This document shows, in pieces, positions 6,825 to 15,591 of a stretch of 64,000 nt of DNA (its first letter is position 1; every line of letters starts with the position of its first letter). Made by a program: the position numbers and the translations under genes. This stretch comes from an uncultured Clostridia bacterium (GTDB lineage: Bacteria; Bacillota; Clostridia; Christensenellales; Borkfalkiaceae): NCBI GenBank assembly GCA_944328665.1, contig CALVHS010000021.1, forward strand, positions 1 through 64,000, given 5' to 3'. The notes under the pieces are model-generated. The model was not told the DNA's origin and made no database searches. It saw only the letters and a list, made by a program, of their open reading frames with translations.

Positions 6825-8930
6825 TCAGTTGTCGTTTTTATTCTGCAGCATTTCCGCGATGGACGCTCCGCCGATTCCGCCTTCCGTCCATTCTCTGAAT
6901 TCGCCCTCTTCTCTGTTCTCTCTGGGCTGACGCGCTTTCCTGTTCCTCGGCCTGTCGCTCTTTTCCTCGTCCCTTCTCGGGCGGATCTTGGTGACCTCAG
7001 GCTCGGGCAAAAGCGCCTTAATGGAAAGGGTCATCTTTTTGTTTGCAGGATCGAGCAGGAGGATCTTTGCGTCGATCTCTTCTCCGATCGTCAGAACGGA
7101 GGTCGGGTTTTCCAACCATTCGTGCGAGATCTGAGAAACATGTACCAGACCGTCCACACCGTTCTCGATCTCAACAAACGCACCGAAAGGAACGATGCGC
7201 ACGACCTTGCCGTGTACGATATCCCCTTCCGCATACTTTTCGGCGACCAGATCCCAAGGCTGCGGCTGCAGCTGCTTATAGCCGATAGATACCTTTTTAT
7301 TTTCCTCGTCGATCTTCAATACCTTGAATTCGTACTTTTTGCCGATCTCCAAGACATCGGTCACATTTTTGACGCCCGACCAAGAAAGGTCGGAAATATG
7401 CGCGAGGCAATCGAAGCCGTTGACGGAAACAAACGCGCCGAAGTTGGTCACGCGTTCCACTTTGCCTTCCACCACGTCGCCGACATGGATATTGGCAAAG
7501 AACTCCGCTTCCCGTTCCGCCTTTGCCGCATCGCGCGCCGCCTTCTCTTCTTCGAGGATGACGCGCTGCGAAGCGATGATCTCCTTTTTACGGTCGGATT
7601 TTTTGATCTCGAGCGCCTTCAAACGGAGCTTTTTGCCCACATATTTGTCCAGCTCTTTTACATAGCCCATGCGGATCTCTTTTGCGGGAACAAAGACGGA
7701 ATAGGTGCCCATAGACGCCGTAAGGCCGCCCTTGTTGAAGCCCGTGCAGACGACGTCAAACTCTTCGCCCGCTTCGATCGCCGCGATCTTGCCCTCTTCC
7801 TCCTTCAGCTGTTTGATGACCTTTTGAGAAAGTTTGACGGGATTTGCGGCGCTGACGACCATCACCTCGATCTCTTCGCCCGCTTTTGCGGCATACTCTT
7901 CCGCTTTGTATTCTTCGCAGTCGATCTCGTCCTTTTCCAGCAGGATCTCTTTTTTGAAGAATGGTAACAAAACAGCCACACCTTCGTCCGATGCCGAAGA
8001 TATGATCGCAGTGACGAGCTGCCCCCTCTTTAATTTCGACTGTCCGTTATCCATTTGGGCAACGACTTCTTCCATTTCGTTCGTTGCTTTGACTTCCGTG
8101 TTGTTATCCATCTTAAAAAGAACCTCCTGCGTTTGCGCGAACGGCGTGGAAGCGCCGCTCACAATGCCTACACTTTTAAAATTTTTTATTTTGTCCGGCC
8201 GAAGTTCTTCGGCTCGAGCCAATCGAAACACATGCGCGCAGTTCGCCGCGCAGATATCATACAGCTTCTGCGTATTGCTGCTGTTGACGCCGCCGAGCAC
8301 GATCATCGCTTCGCACTGCGAAGCGAGCGTCGCCGCTTCACTCTGGCGCTCCTTAGTAGTATAACAAATTGTTTTGAAAATCTCAACTGTTTTTCCGCAT
8401 TCTTTTTCAATATTTTCAATAATTTTATTAAATTTTTCTTCCGGAAAGGTCGTTTGGCTCACGACGGCGACATTTTTGCCTGCGAGCGCGCATATCTGCT
8501 CCGCATCCGGCTCCCCGATCACGACGGCGCGCCCGCCGCACCACCCGAGCAGCCCTGCCACTTCCGGGTGAGAAGGATCGCCCGTGATGACGATGACTTT
8601 ATCCGTCTGCGCGAGGCTGTGAACGATTTTTTGGATGCGCTTAACAAAGGAACAGGTGCAGTCGACCACGCGGATCGAGCGCGCCTCGCACTCGCGGTAC
8701 ACCGCCTTTCCCGCGCCGTGCGAACGGATGATCAGCGTCGCCCCGTCCGGCACGGCGGAAATATCCTGCACCGTGACGATACCACGACGGGAAACAGCCT
8801 CGTTCACCTCGGGATTATGGATCAGTTCCCCGAGTACATACGTATTTTCAGCCGGCACGGACATCGCCGTCTCCACCGCGCGGCGCACCCCGCGGCAAAA
8901 CCCGCTGCTTTTGGCGACAACGACCCTCAT
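6825..8930 (-). CDS. ispH-rpsA: IspH (HMBPP reductase) fused to S1 RNA-binding domains
   Basis: Residues 1-285 are IspH/LytB, the last enzyme of the MEP isoprenoid pathway, an Fe-S reductase. Ligand cysteines are visible in SSGFCRGV, VDCTCSF and TICYTTKERQSEA. Residues about 300-640 hold four S1-type segments, the best being GDVVEGKVERVTNFGAFVSV and GDIVHGKVVRIVPFGAFVE. The tail is basic and low-complexity (RPRRDEEKSDRPRNRKARQ). Length 701. This fusion is well known in Clostridia, where it supplies the S1-like ribosomal protein. The start overlaps the plsC stop by ATGA. The order flavoprotein-cmk-plsC-ispH is conserved in clostridia. Confidence 0.95.
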   Translation of the reverse strand: MRVVVAKSSGFCRGVRRAVETAMSVPAENTYVLGELIHNPEVNEAVSRRGIVTVQDISAVPDGATLIIRSHGAGKAVYRECEARSIRVVDCTCSFVKRIQKIVHSLAQTDKVIVITGDPSHPEVAGLLGWCGGRAVVIGEPDAEQICALAGKNVAVVSQTTFPEEKFNKIIENIEKECGKTVEIFKTICYTTKERQSEAATLASQCEAMIVLGGVNSSNTQKLYDICAANCAHVFRLARAEELRPDKIKNFKSVGIVSGASTPFAQTQEVLFKMDNNTEVKATNEMEEVVAQMDNGQSKLKRGQLVTAIISSASDEGVAVLLPFFKKEILLEKDEIDCEEYKAEEYAAKAGEEIEVMVVSAANPVKLSQKVIKQLKEEEGKIAAIEAGEEFDVVCTGFNKGGLTASMGTYSVFVPAKEIRMGYVKELDKYVGKKLRLKALEIKKSDRKKEIIASQRVILEEEKAARDAAKAEREAEFFANIHVGDVVEGKVERVTNFGAFVSVNGFDCLAHISDLSWSGVKNVTDVLEIGKKYEFKVLKIDEENKKVSIGYKQLQPQPWDLVAEKYAEGDIVHGKVVRIVPFGAFVEIENGVDGLVHVSQISHEWLENPTSVLTIGEEIDAKILLLDPANKKMTLSIKALLPEPEVTKIRPRRDEEKSDRPRNRKARQPRENREEGEFREWTEGGIGGASIAEMLQNKNDN

Positions 8931-9547
8931 CCGTGCTTCTTCCTCTTTTTCTCCTGCTTGGCGCGGATATAACCGTGCATCGTGCCCAGCATCGCCTCGC
9001 GGATGACCTGCTCGGCGGCAACATAATCTTCCGAAGTCATCTTTTTGTCATAAAAAGCGGACAGATCGACGGGATCGCCGACGACGATGGGCGTAAAGCG
9101 GAAATACTTCGTCTTGCCGATGGACATGACGGGATAGACGGGAACCTTTGCCTTGATCGCAAAGAGCGCCGCGCCTCCCTTGAGCGGCAAAAGTTCCGCG
9201 TCCGTGCGGTTGCGTGTGCCTTCGGGGAACATGGAGATCTTTTCCCCCTTTTTCAGGTAACGCAGCGCGGTCATGACCGCTTTGGCGTCCTGCCCGTCGC
9301 GGGAAACGGGGATCGCTTCCACCTTTCTGCCGAGATAGGCGAGCAGCTTGTTTTTATACAATTCCTGCTTGCTGATAAAGTGCACCTTGTCCTTCGTCGT
9401 ACACGCCATATGGACGATATCCCACAGCCGGAAGTGATTGCCGACCAAAACGCAGGCGCCCTTGCCGATCTTTTCTTTTCCGTAAATCTTATACGGATGG
9501 ATGATGTGCATCAAAAAACTCAAAAGCCCTTTCAAAAACGTATACAT
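8927..9547 (-). CDS. plsC: 1-acyl-sn-glycerol-3-phosphate acyltransferase (PlsC family)
   Basis: Makes phosphatidic acid from lysophosphatidic acid at the membrane. The 206-residue protein carries block I NHFRLWD (H-x4-D), PVSRDG, block III FPEGTRNR and PVYPVMSIG, with a hydrophobic N-terminus (FLKGLLSFLMHIIH) and a Lys/Arg-rich C-terminus. It lies 7 bases after the CMP kinase stop and overlaps ispH by 4 bases, in one operon. Confidence 0.93.
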   Translation of the reverse strand: MYTFLKGLLSFLMHIIHPYKIYGKEKIGKGACVLVGNHFRLWDIVHMACTTKDKVHFISKQELYKNKLLAYLGRKVEAIPVSRDGQDAKAVMTALRYLKKGEKISMFPEGTRNRTDAELLPLKGGAALFAIKAKVPVYPVMSIGKTKYFRFTPIVVGDPVDLSAFYDKKMTSEDYVAAEQVIREAMLGTMHGYIRAKQEKKRKKHG

Positions 9548-9554
9548 ATTTCCC

Positions 9555-10559
9555 TCACCCGAGCTTTTCGCCGATCTTTTTGCGGATGGCCGCCACGACC
9601 TCGTCGACGGTCATGTCCGAAGTATCCACAAGGACGGCATCCTCTGCGCGGCGCAGGGGCGAATGTGCGCGCGTAGAATCGTTCCGATCCCGTTCTTCGA
9701 TCTCCTCCCGCAGCTTTTTCAAGTCGACGGCGTACCCCTTTTCGGCAAGTTCTTTGCCCCTGCGGGCAGCGCGCGTCGCCGCGTCCGCCGTCACGAAAAA
9801 CTTATATTCCGCATCCGGCAAGACCGCCGTGCCGATATCCCTTCCGTCCAAGACGCAGGACTGCTCGGACGCGATCTTGCGCTGCATGGCGACCATCTTT
9901 TCACGCACACAGGGAAAGGCCGAGATCTTCGAAGCCGCCATGGATACTTCCGGCCGCCTGATCTCTTCGGAGACGTCCCTATCCCCGAGGAAAGTGTGCT
10001 GCGCGCCGCCGCGGTAGACGATACGAAGGTCGATACGGGACATGAGCTCTTGCACGGCATCCTCCTCAAAGGGACAGCCCTCGCCGAGCGCCGCAAGGGC
10101 GCAGGCGCGGTACATCGCGCCCGTATCCAAGTATAAGATATCAAGTTCGGCGGCGAGACGTTTTGCCACCGTGCTCTTGCCGCTGCCGGAAGGCCCGTCC
10201 AGCGCGACGGCGATCTTTTTCAGATCCATGCGCAATCCTGCCGCGCCGCGCAGATAGACGTGATGCGATCTTCCGCTCCCCTCAGCCAAAACGAGCACGC
10301 GGATACAGCGGGGCAACGCCCCCTCGATCTGCGGCTCCAGCGAGGAATAGAGCGCGCAAAAGGTATATCCCGCATCCCGCGCCGCCCTGGCAGGATAGTA
10401 TGAAACGAGGTCTGCCGTACCCGAAAACAGGATGCAGACGATATCTTCTTCGGACAAAGCGTTTTCTTCCGCGATCTTGCCCAATAATTCCGCGACAGCC
10501 GCGCGAATATCCTCCGCGCAGTCCCTTTCGACCGTCGTCGCCCCCCTGATCGCTCTCAT
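9555..10559 (-). CDS. aroH-cmk: AroH-type chorismate mutase fused to CMP kinase
   Basis: Residues 1-110 match AroH chorismate mutase (MRAIRGATTVERD at the N-terminus). By alignment with B. subtilis AroH the active-site Arg5, Arg59 region, Glu75, Arg87, Tyr102 (HVYL) and Arg110 are kept, while the position of Cys75 is Ser. Residues 111-334 are cytidylate kinase: P-loop GPSGSGKS, LDTGAMYRA, DGRDIGT, RDRNDSTR. The frame is open across the join. I start at 10559, with GGGAGG upstream. An AGGA lies 6 bases before Met111, so a separate CMP kinase could also be made. Family roles: chorismate to prephenate, and CMP/dCMP phosphorylation. The neighbours are the usual cmk-plsC-ispH group; no other aromatic genes are nearby. 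Confidence 0.9.
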   Translation of the reverse strand: MRAIRGATTVERDCAEDIRAAVAELLGKIAEENALSEEDIVCILFSGTADLVSYYPARAARDAGYTFCALYSSLEPQIEGALPRCIRVLVLAEGSGRSHHVYLRGAAGLRMDLKKIAVALDGPSGSGKSTVAKRLAAELDILYLDTGAMYRACALAALGEGCPFEEDAVQELMSRIDLRIVYRGGAQHTFLGDRDVSEEIRRPEVSMAASKISAFPCVREKMVAMQRKIASEQSCVLDGRDIGTAVLPDAEYKFFVTADAATRAARRGKELAEKGYAVDLKKLREEIEERDRNDSTRAHSPLRRAEDAVLVDTSDMTVDEVVAAIRKKIGEKLG

Positions 10560-10572
10560 ATAAATCCCTCCC

Positions 10573-11802
10573 TCATGCTTTTCCCGCGGCGATACCCGCA
10601 GCGCGGCCCGTGGAAAAAGCGATCTGTAAATTAAAACCGCCCGTATAGGCGTCGACATCCAACGTCTCGCCGCAAAAATACAGCCCCGCTATCTTCTTGC
10701 ACTCCATCGTCTTGGGATCGATCTCGGAAACATCCACCCCGCCTGCAGATACGATCCCCTCTTCCAGAGGGCGCAAAGAGACCGCCCGTAACATGAAATG
10801 CTTCACTACGCGCACGAGCGACGCACGCTGCTCTTTTGTCACGGAATGAACGGGAAGATCCTGCCCGATCCCCGCCTGCGCCAAAACGGGCAGGATGAGT
10901 TTTTTGGGCAAGAGGTCGACAAGCGCATTGCCGATCCGCTTGTTCGCATATTTGCCGAAATCCCGCAGGACACGCTTGTCCAGCACAGCCTCGCCGAGGG
11001 AAGGCTTACAATCGATACAGATCGCAAGTTTACCGACGTCAAGACGGTTGATCTCGCTCGAAAGAGAGAGGACGGCAGGCCCCGACACCCCGAAATGGGT
11101 AAAGAGCATTTCACCGAAAAATGAGGAAACGCACTTGCCGCCGCTAAAGGCGCCGACGCGCACGTTTTTCAAAGACAGCCCCAGCAACCCCTCCAAACCG
11201 CGCATATCGCAGACGACGCCGCAGAGCGCGGCACGGAAAGGCACCGTTTTCAGCCCGAGTTCTGCCGCAAAGCGCAATCCGTCGCCCGTGCTGCCCGTTG
11301 CCGGGTACGAGGCGCCGCCCGTACAGACAATGGCGCGATCCGGCTCATACCTGCCCTTGTCTGTGATTATGCCTGACAAAGTACTCTCTAAAACTTCGAT
11401 TTTTTTGACATTTTCATGAAAATGAAAGCGAACGCCGACACTTTCGCAATAACGAAGCAAACACGCCGTCACGTCGCTCGCTTTGTCGGACAAAGGAAAA
11501 ACGCGCTTCCCTCGCTCCGTTTTTAAGCGCAGTCCGCCCTCCTCCAAAAAACGCATCAACGCTTCCGGCGGAAAGCGATAAATGCTGCCGATCATAAATT
11601 TACGGTTATTCACGACATTCGGTAAAAAATCCTCCGCGGAGATATCGTTGGTGAGATTGCAACGGCCTTTCCCCGTGATATAGATCTTTTTTCCCGCTTT
11701 TTCGTTTTTTTCCAGCACAAGCACTTCGCTGCCAGAAGACGCCGCGGCATATGCCGCCATCAGTCCCGACGCACCCGCGCCGATCACGATCACCTGTTTC
11801 AT
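10573..11802 (-). CDS. BaiN/HI0933 (YhiN)-family FAD-dependent flavoprotein
   Basis: A 409-residue NAD(P)/FAD-dependent oxidoreductase. It has an N-terminal dinucleotide fold GAGASGLMAAYAA, the family motif YITGKGRCNLTND, VCTGGASYPATGSTGDG, and the C-terminal GGVDVSEIDPKTMECKK with GETLDVDAYTGGFNLQIAFSTG. The cellular substrate of this family is not established. It lies 13 bases upstream of the AroH-CMP kinase gene and about 24 bases after the oadA terminator. Its SD is weak (AAGGCGG) and no promoter is obvious in the short gap. Confidence 0.92.
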   Translation of the reverse strand: MKQVIVIGAGASGLMAAYAAASSGSEVLVLEKNEKAGKKIYITGKGRCNLTNDISAEDFLPNVVNNRKFMIGSIYRFPPEALMRFLEEGGLRLKTERGKRVFPLSDKASDVTACLLRYCESVGVRFHFHENVKKIEVLESTLSGIITDKGRYEPDRAIVCTGGASYPATGSTGDGLRFAAELGLKTVPFRAALCGVVCDMRGLEGLLGLSLKNVRVGAFSGGKCVSSFFGEMLFTHFGVSGPAVLSLSSEINRLDVGKLAICIDCKPSLGEAVLDKRVLRDFGKYANKRIGNALVDLLPKKLILPVLAQAGIGQDLPVHSVTKEQRASLVRVVKHFMLRAVSLRPLEEGIVSAGGVDVSEIDPKTMECKKIAGLYFCGETLDVDAYTGGFNLQIAFSTGRAAGIAAGKA

Positions 11803-11825
11803 GAAAACCGCCTTTTGCCTGAAAA

Positions 11826-11854
11826 GAGCAAAAGCGCTTTTTGCACTTTTGCTC
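11826..11854 (-). terminator. Rho-independent terminator after the oad operon
   Basis: A 12-base stem, GAGCAAAAGTGC / GCGCTTTTGCTC with one G-U pair and an AAAAA loop, is followed on the minus strand by TTTTC. It lies 16 bases after the oadA stop. Confidence 0.85.
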
Positions 11855-11869
11855 CAAGCCGGTGGTAGA

Positions 11870-13300
11870 TCAAACGGGATAAACTTTATCCAGATTTTCC
11901 GCCATATTCTGATCTACACCCATCTTCTGCGCTTTGCGCCACTTGAAGAAGTTCAACGCTACCTGCCCGAACACCGCATAAGAGAGGACGTCTTCCTCCC
12001 CTTCTGCATATGCCGCGACTTCTTGCTCGAATTGCTCGAATTCCGGCTTGAGATCGTCTGCCGGACGATACGTGATCCGCGCCTCGTCGCCGATACATTT
12101 TTTGACGACGGCGGGATCGGGTTCGCCGGGCAATTTGCCGTATTCGCCGCGCAAAAGCCCCTTAAACTCCTTCGTCACCATTTTATACCGTTCGCCCGCA
12201 AGGACATTCAAGACCGCCTGTGTGCCGACGATTTGGCTGGAAGGCGTCACCAGCGGCGGATAGCCGCACGCCTTCCTCACTACGGGCACCTCGGCAAGCA
12301 CCTCGGCAAGCACCTCGCCGAGTTTATCCGACTTGTTCTGCTGCTTGAGCTGCGAAATGAGGTTGGACAGCATCCCGCCCGGGACTTGATACAAGAGCGC
12401 GTTGATGTCTATGGAAAGCACCTTGGGCGAAAGGAAGCCGTCCGCCTTCAGCCTGTCCGCGACCTTTTTGAAGTGGTTGACGATCGGCAAAAGTTTTTGG
12501 ATGTCGATCCCCGTATCGTACGGCGTCCCCCTGAGCGTCGCCACGAGCGGTTCCGTCGCAGGCTGGCTGGTGCCGTTGCCGAGAGGTGAAAGCGCCGTAT
12601 CGACGATGTCGCACCCCGCCTCGATCGCCTTCAGATTGACCATATCGCCCGTGCCGGCCGTGTTGTGCGTGTGCAGGTGCACCTTCGTCTCCGGCTTCAG
12701 CGACTTTTTCAGCTTGGATACGAGATCGAACGCCGTATACGGCAGGAGCAGGTTCGCCATATCCTTGATGCAGATATTATCCGCGCCCATCCCTTCCAGC
12801 GTCTTGGCAAGCTGCACAAAATAATCGGTCGTGTGTACGGGGCTCGTCGTATAACTGATCGCCGCTTCGCAGACGCCGCCGTACTTTTTGATCGCCTTCA
12901 TCGACGTTTCCAGATTGCGCGGGTCGTTGAGCGCGTCGAAAACGCGCACCACCCTGACACCGTTTTCGATCGATTTGGCGACAAATTTTTCCACCACGTC
13001 ATCGGAATAATGGCGGTACCCCAAAAGGTTTTGCCCGCGCAGCAACATTTGGATCGGCGTCTTTTTCAGATATTTTTTCAGCGTGCGCAGCCGCTCCCAC
13101 GGATCTTCGTTCAAAAAGCGCAGGCAGGTATCAAAAGTCGCGCCGCCCCACGCCTCCAGGGAATAATACCCGATCTCGTCGAGCTGCTCTAAGACGGGGA
13201 GCATCTCCTCCGTCTTCATGCGCGTCGCCGCCTGAGACTGGTGCGCGTCACGCAAGATCGTATCCGTGATCAAAACTCGTTTACTTGTCTTTTCAGCCAT
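11870..13300 (-). CDS. oadA: Oxaloacetate decarboxylase alpha / pyruvate carboxylase subunit B carboxyltransferase
   Basis: Transfers CO2 between oxaloacetate and enzyme-bound biotin. The 476-residue protein has the TIM-barrel start DTILRDAHQS, RGQNLLGYRHY, the metal-binding HTHNTAGTG, SPLGNGTSQP, and the C-terminal PYC/OADA helical domain. It lacks a biotinyl domain; that is encoded separately at 14865-15227. Start at 13300, with CGGAGAA upstream; the longer ORF is not supported. A 12-base tandem repeat gives Glu-Val-Leu-Ala repeats near residue 330. Last gene of a five-gene sodium-pump operon. Confidence 0.93.
   Translation of the reverse strand: MAEKTSKRVLITDTILRDAHQSQAATRMKTEEMLPVLEQLDEIGYYSLEAWGGATFDTCLRFLNEDPWERLRTLKKYLKKTPIQMLLRGQNLLGYRHYSDDVVEKFVAKSIENGVRVVRVFDALNDPRNLETSMKAIKKYGGVCEAAISYTTSPVHTTDYFVQLAKTLEGMGADNICIKDMANLLLPYTAFDLVSKLKKSLKPETKVHLHTHNTAGTGDMVNLKAIEAGCDIVDTALSPLGNGTSQPATEPLVATLRGTPYDTGIDIQKLLPIVNHFKKVADRLKADGFLSPKVLSIDINALLYQVPGGMLSNLISQLKQQNKSDKLGEVLAEVLAEVPVVRKACGYPPLVTPSSQIVGTQAVLNVLAGERYKMVTKEFKGLLRGEYGKLPGEPDPAVVKKCIGDEARITYRPADDLKPEFEQFEQEVAAYAEGEEDVLSYAVFGQVALNFFKWRKAQKMGVDQNMAENLDKVYPV
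12287..12322. repeat. 12-bp tandem repeat within oadA
   Basis: CACCTCGGCAAG occurs twice in a row (12287-12310) and a third imperfect copy, CACCTCGCCGAG, follows. It encodes EVLAEVLAEV on the minus strand. Being a multiple of three, copy-number change would keep the frame. Confidence 0.85.
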
Positions 13301-13334
13301 TTCCGTTCTCCGAAAAATAATTCTCTGTCTGCGC

Positions 13335-14852
13335 TTAGCCGCCGAAGAAAGCGAGCAGATACCCTGCGGCGACCGCCGAACCGATGACGCCCGCCACGTT
13401 CGGGCCCATCGCATGCATCAAAAGATGGTTGCTCGGGTCAGTCTCCCTCCCCACGTCTTCGGATATGCGCGCCGCCATAGGCACCGCGGAAACACCCGCA
13501 GAACCGATAAGAGGGTTGATCTTCCCGCCCGAAAGTTTATTCATGAGTTTGGCGGCGAGCAGCCCGCCCACCGTGCCGAAGCAGAAGGCAAATAAGCCCA
13601 GCGCAATGATCTTCAGCGTCTCTATGGCGAGGAAAGTCGTACCGACCGCCTTGCAGCCGACGGATACGCCGAGGAAGATGGTGATGGTATTCATCAAACC
13701 GTTCTGCGCCTGCGAAGAGAGCCTGCCCACGACGCCGCTCTCTCTCATGAGATTGCCCAGCATCAACATGCCCAACAGCGGGATCGCATCGGGGAGCAAA
13801 AGCCCTACGATCAGGGTAACGATCAGCGGAAACAAGATCTTTTCCAGCTTGGTCACTTCCCGCAGCTGTTGCATCTTGATGGCGCGCTCTTTTTTGGTCG
13901 TCAAACACCGCATGATGGGCTTTTGAATGATCGGGATGAGCGCCATGTACGAATACGCCGCGATGGCGATGACGGAAAGGAGATCTTCGTTTGTAAATGC
14001 CGCCAAAGCCTGCGCCAAATAGATCGCCGTCGGGCCGTCTGCACCGCCGATAATGGAAATGGAAGCGGCGGCAGCCGCGTCAAAGCCGAGAATGACCGCC
14101 CCGACAAACGTTATAAAGATGCCCAACTGCGCCGCCGCGCCGATCAGCATGCTCTTCGGGTTAGCGATCAACGGGCCGAAATCGGTCATTGCGCCGATGC
14201 CCATAAAGATGAGCGGAGGATAAATGACGTTTTCGACGCCGAAATAGAGATACCATAAAAGGCCTCGATTTGTGACGTCCGTATAATCATGGCTGATGAT
14301 CACCGAAGCGTTTTCGGCAAAGATCGTCACGCCGTTTTCGATCGTCCCTTGGATATATCCGTACAGGGTATATTCCGCAAACTTCGCAAACTCAAAATGC
14401 TGCACGGTACCGCTCGTTATGTCGGCAAGGGAGGCAAAATAATAGATCTCTCCACCCTTGATATACCCGTCCGTATACCCCGCCCCGAGGTCGCGGATAT
14501 AGATGATCATATCCTCCCCCAACACGCTGTGCCGGTATTCGGCGATATATTCCGTATTATAGACGATCTGTTTGTCTATATACTCGCCCACCTTGCCGAT
14601 GGACAAGGAGAGGTCGGGCGTCTCGTATCTGCCCCATACGACGTCCTGCGCGCCCGGGATATTGATCAAAAACATGCCGAACGCGATGGGCAGCAGCAGG
14701 AGCGGCTCAAATTTCTTTACGATCGCGAGATACATCAGGACAAAGGAGACGGCAAGCATGACATAATTTTCCCAGCTGCCGCTTGCAAGTCCGGACGTTT
14801 CCCACAGGTTGAGAAATTTTTCGCCCATATTAAAAAGCAAATTGCACTGCAT
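13335..14852 (-). CDS. oadB: Na+-translocating decarboxylase beta subunit (OadB), with insertion
   Basis: Integral membrane subunit that decarboxylates carboxybiotin and pumps Na+. The 505-residue protein has the signature GGADGPTAIYLA and many membrane helices, with IGSAGVSAVPMAAR and NHLLMHAMGPNVAGVIGSAVAAG near the end. Family members are commonly about 370-430 residues. Here a hydrophilic stretch of roughly 100 residues (about 80-185, Tyr/Asp/Glu-rich) lies after the first membrane region, LLLLPIAFGMFLINIP. The start is ATG at 14852 with GGGAGAA upstream. It follows the biotin-carrier gene by 12 bases. Confidence 0.93.
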   Translation of the reverse strand: MQCNLLFNMGEKFLNLWETSGLASGSWENYVMLAVSFVLMYLAIVKKFEPLLLLPIAFGMFLINIPGAQDVVWGRYETPDLSLSIGKVGEYIDKQIVYNTEYIAEYRHSVLGEDMIIYIRDLGAGYTDGYIKGGEIYYFASLADITSGTVQHFEFAKFAEYTLYGYIQGTIENGVTIFAENASVIISHDYTDVTNRGLLWYLYFGVENVIYPPLIFMGIGAMTDFGPLIANPKSMLIGAAAQLGIFITFVGAVILGFDAAAAASISIIGGADGPTAIYLAQALAAFTNEDLLSVIAIAAYSYMALIPIIQKPIMRCLTTKKERAIKMQQLREVTKLEKILFPLIVTLIVGLLLPDAIPLLGMLMLGNLMRESGVVGRLSSQAQNGLMNTITIFLGVSVGCKAVGTTFLAIETLKIIALGLFAFCFGTVGGLLAAKLMNKLSGGKINPLIGSAGVSAVPMAARISEDVGRETDPSNHLLMHAMGPNVAGVIGSAVAAGYLLAFFGG

Positions 14853-14864
14853 GAGTTTCTCCCG

Positions 14865-15227
14865 TTATCCGATCACGGCGAGCAGCGTATTCGTTTCGAC
14901 GTTGCTGCCGACCTCCGTTTTGAAAGAGATCTTGCCGTCACAGGGCGCCGTGATGTCGTTATCCATCTTCATCGCCTCCAAGACAAGCACGGGCTGATCT
15001 TTTTTGACGGACGCACCTTCCTCCGTGAGGAATTTTTTGATCAGCCCCGGGAAGGGCGAAAGGATCTTTTCCCCGTTTACGGGCGCGGATGCCGCCGCGG
15101 CGGGCGCTTGTGCGGGCTGCGCCTCACGGCGTACAGGCGGGAGCGCCTGCTCGGGCTGCGCAGCGCCGACTTCTTCGACGCCGACTTCATAACTTTTTCC
15201 TTCGATAGTGACGATAAATTTACGCAT
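14865..15227 (-). CDS. Biotin carboxyl carrier protein of the sodium-pump decarboxylase
   Basis: A 120-residue biotinyl carrier. The C-terminal half has the biotinylation motif EAMKMDN and SPFPGLIKKFLTEEG...VKKDQPVLVLE. It is preceded by an Ala/Pro-rich flexible linker (QPAQAPAAAASAPVNG) and a short N-terminal strand region. It shuttles the carboxyl group from a carboxyltransferase to OadB. It lies between oadG and oadB with gaps of about 12 bases, and a good AAGGAGA precedes the start. Confidence 0.93.
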   Translation of the reverse strand: MRKFIVTIEGKSYEVGVEEVGAAQPEQALPPVRREAQPAQAPAAAASAPVNGEKILSPFPGLIKKFLTEEGASVKKDQPVLVLEAMKMDNDITAPCDGKISFKTEVGSNVETNTLLAVIG

Positions 15228-15239
15228 GACAGTCTCTCC

Positions 15240-15581
15240 TTATAGTCTCTTGATCTTTCTGACGCGAAATTCGCATCGATCCTGTTCGCCTTCATAATAT
15301 GCCGCGATCGCCACGACGATGGCAGCCTTCACCTCGGACGGGATCTCCCCGTCTGCGGAAAGCGCCTCTCCCCTCTCTTCCTGCGCCGCGGGCGCCTTTT
15401 CCTTGGCTCGCACGGCGCGCATGATCTTGCCGACCGCCCAGATCATGAAGATCAGCAGCACGATCCCCGCGAAGGTGACGATGAACCCGAGCAGCGCATA
15501 CAAAAGAGACTCCGGGATGGTGAGATACGTCACCTGCTCGCCGCCGATAGTGACCGTCGTTTCCAACAACATACTCAACAT
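15240..15581 (-). CDS. oadG: Na+-pump decarboxylase gamma subunit (OadG family)
   Basis: Small single-span membrane subunit of 113 residues: helix ESLLYALLGFIVTFAGIVLLIFMIWAVGKIM near the N-terminus, then an Ala/Glu-rich cytoplasmic region and a basic tail. It matches OadG/MmdD subunits in size, topology and position. It probably holds the carboxyltransferase to the membrane part. It lies between the MmdA-like gene and the biotin carrier gene. Confidence 0.85.
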   Translation of the reverse strand: MLSMLLETTVTIGGEQVTYLTIPESLLYALLGFIVTFAGIVLLIFMIWAVGKIMRAVRAKEKAPAAQEERGEALSADGEIPSEVKAAIVVAIAAYYEGEQDRCEFRVRKIKRL

Positions 15582-15591
15582 ACAGGGCGCC

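Noticed and set aside
6825..8930. IspH-S1 fusion as a novel fusion
   Set aside because: This two-part protein is a well-known feature of Clostridia.
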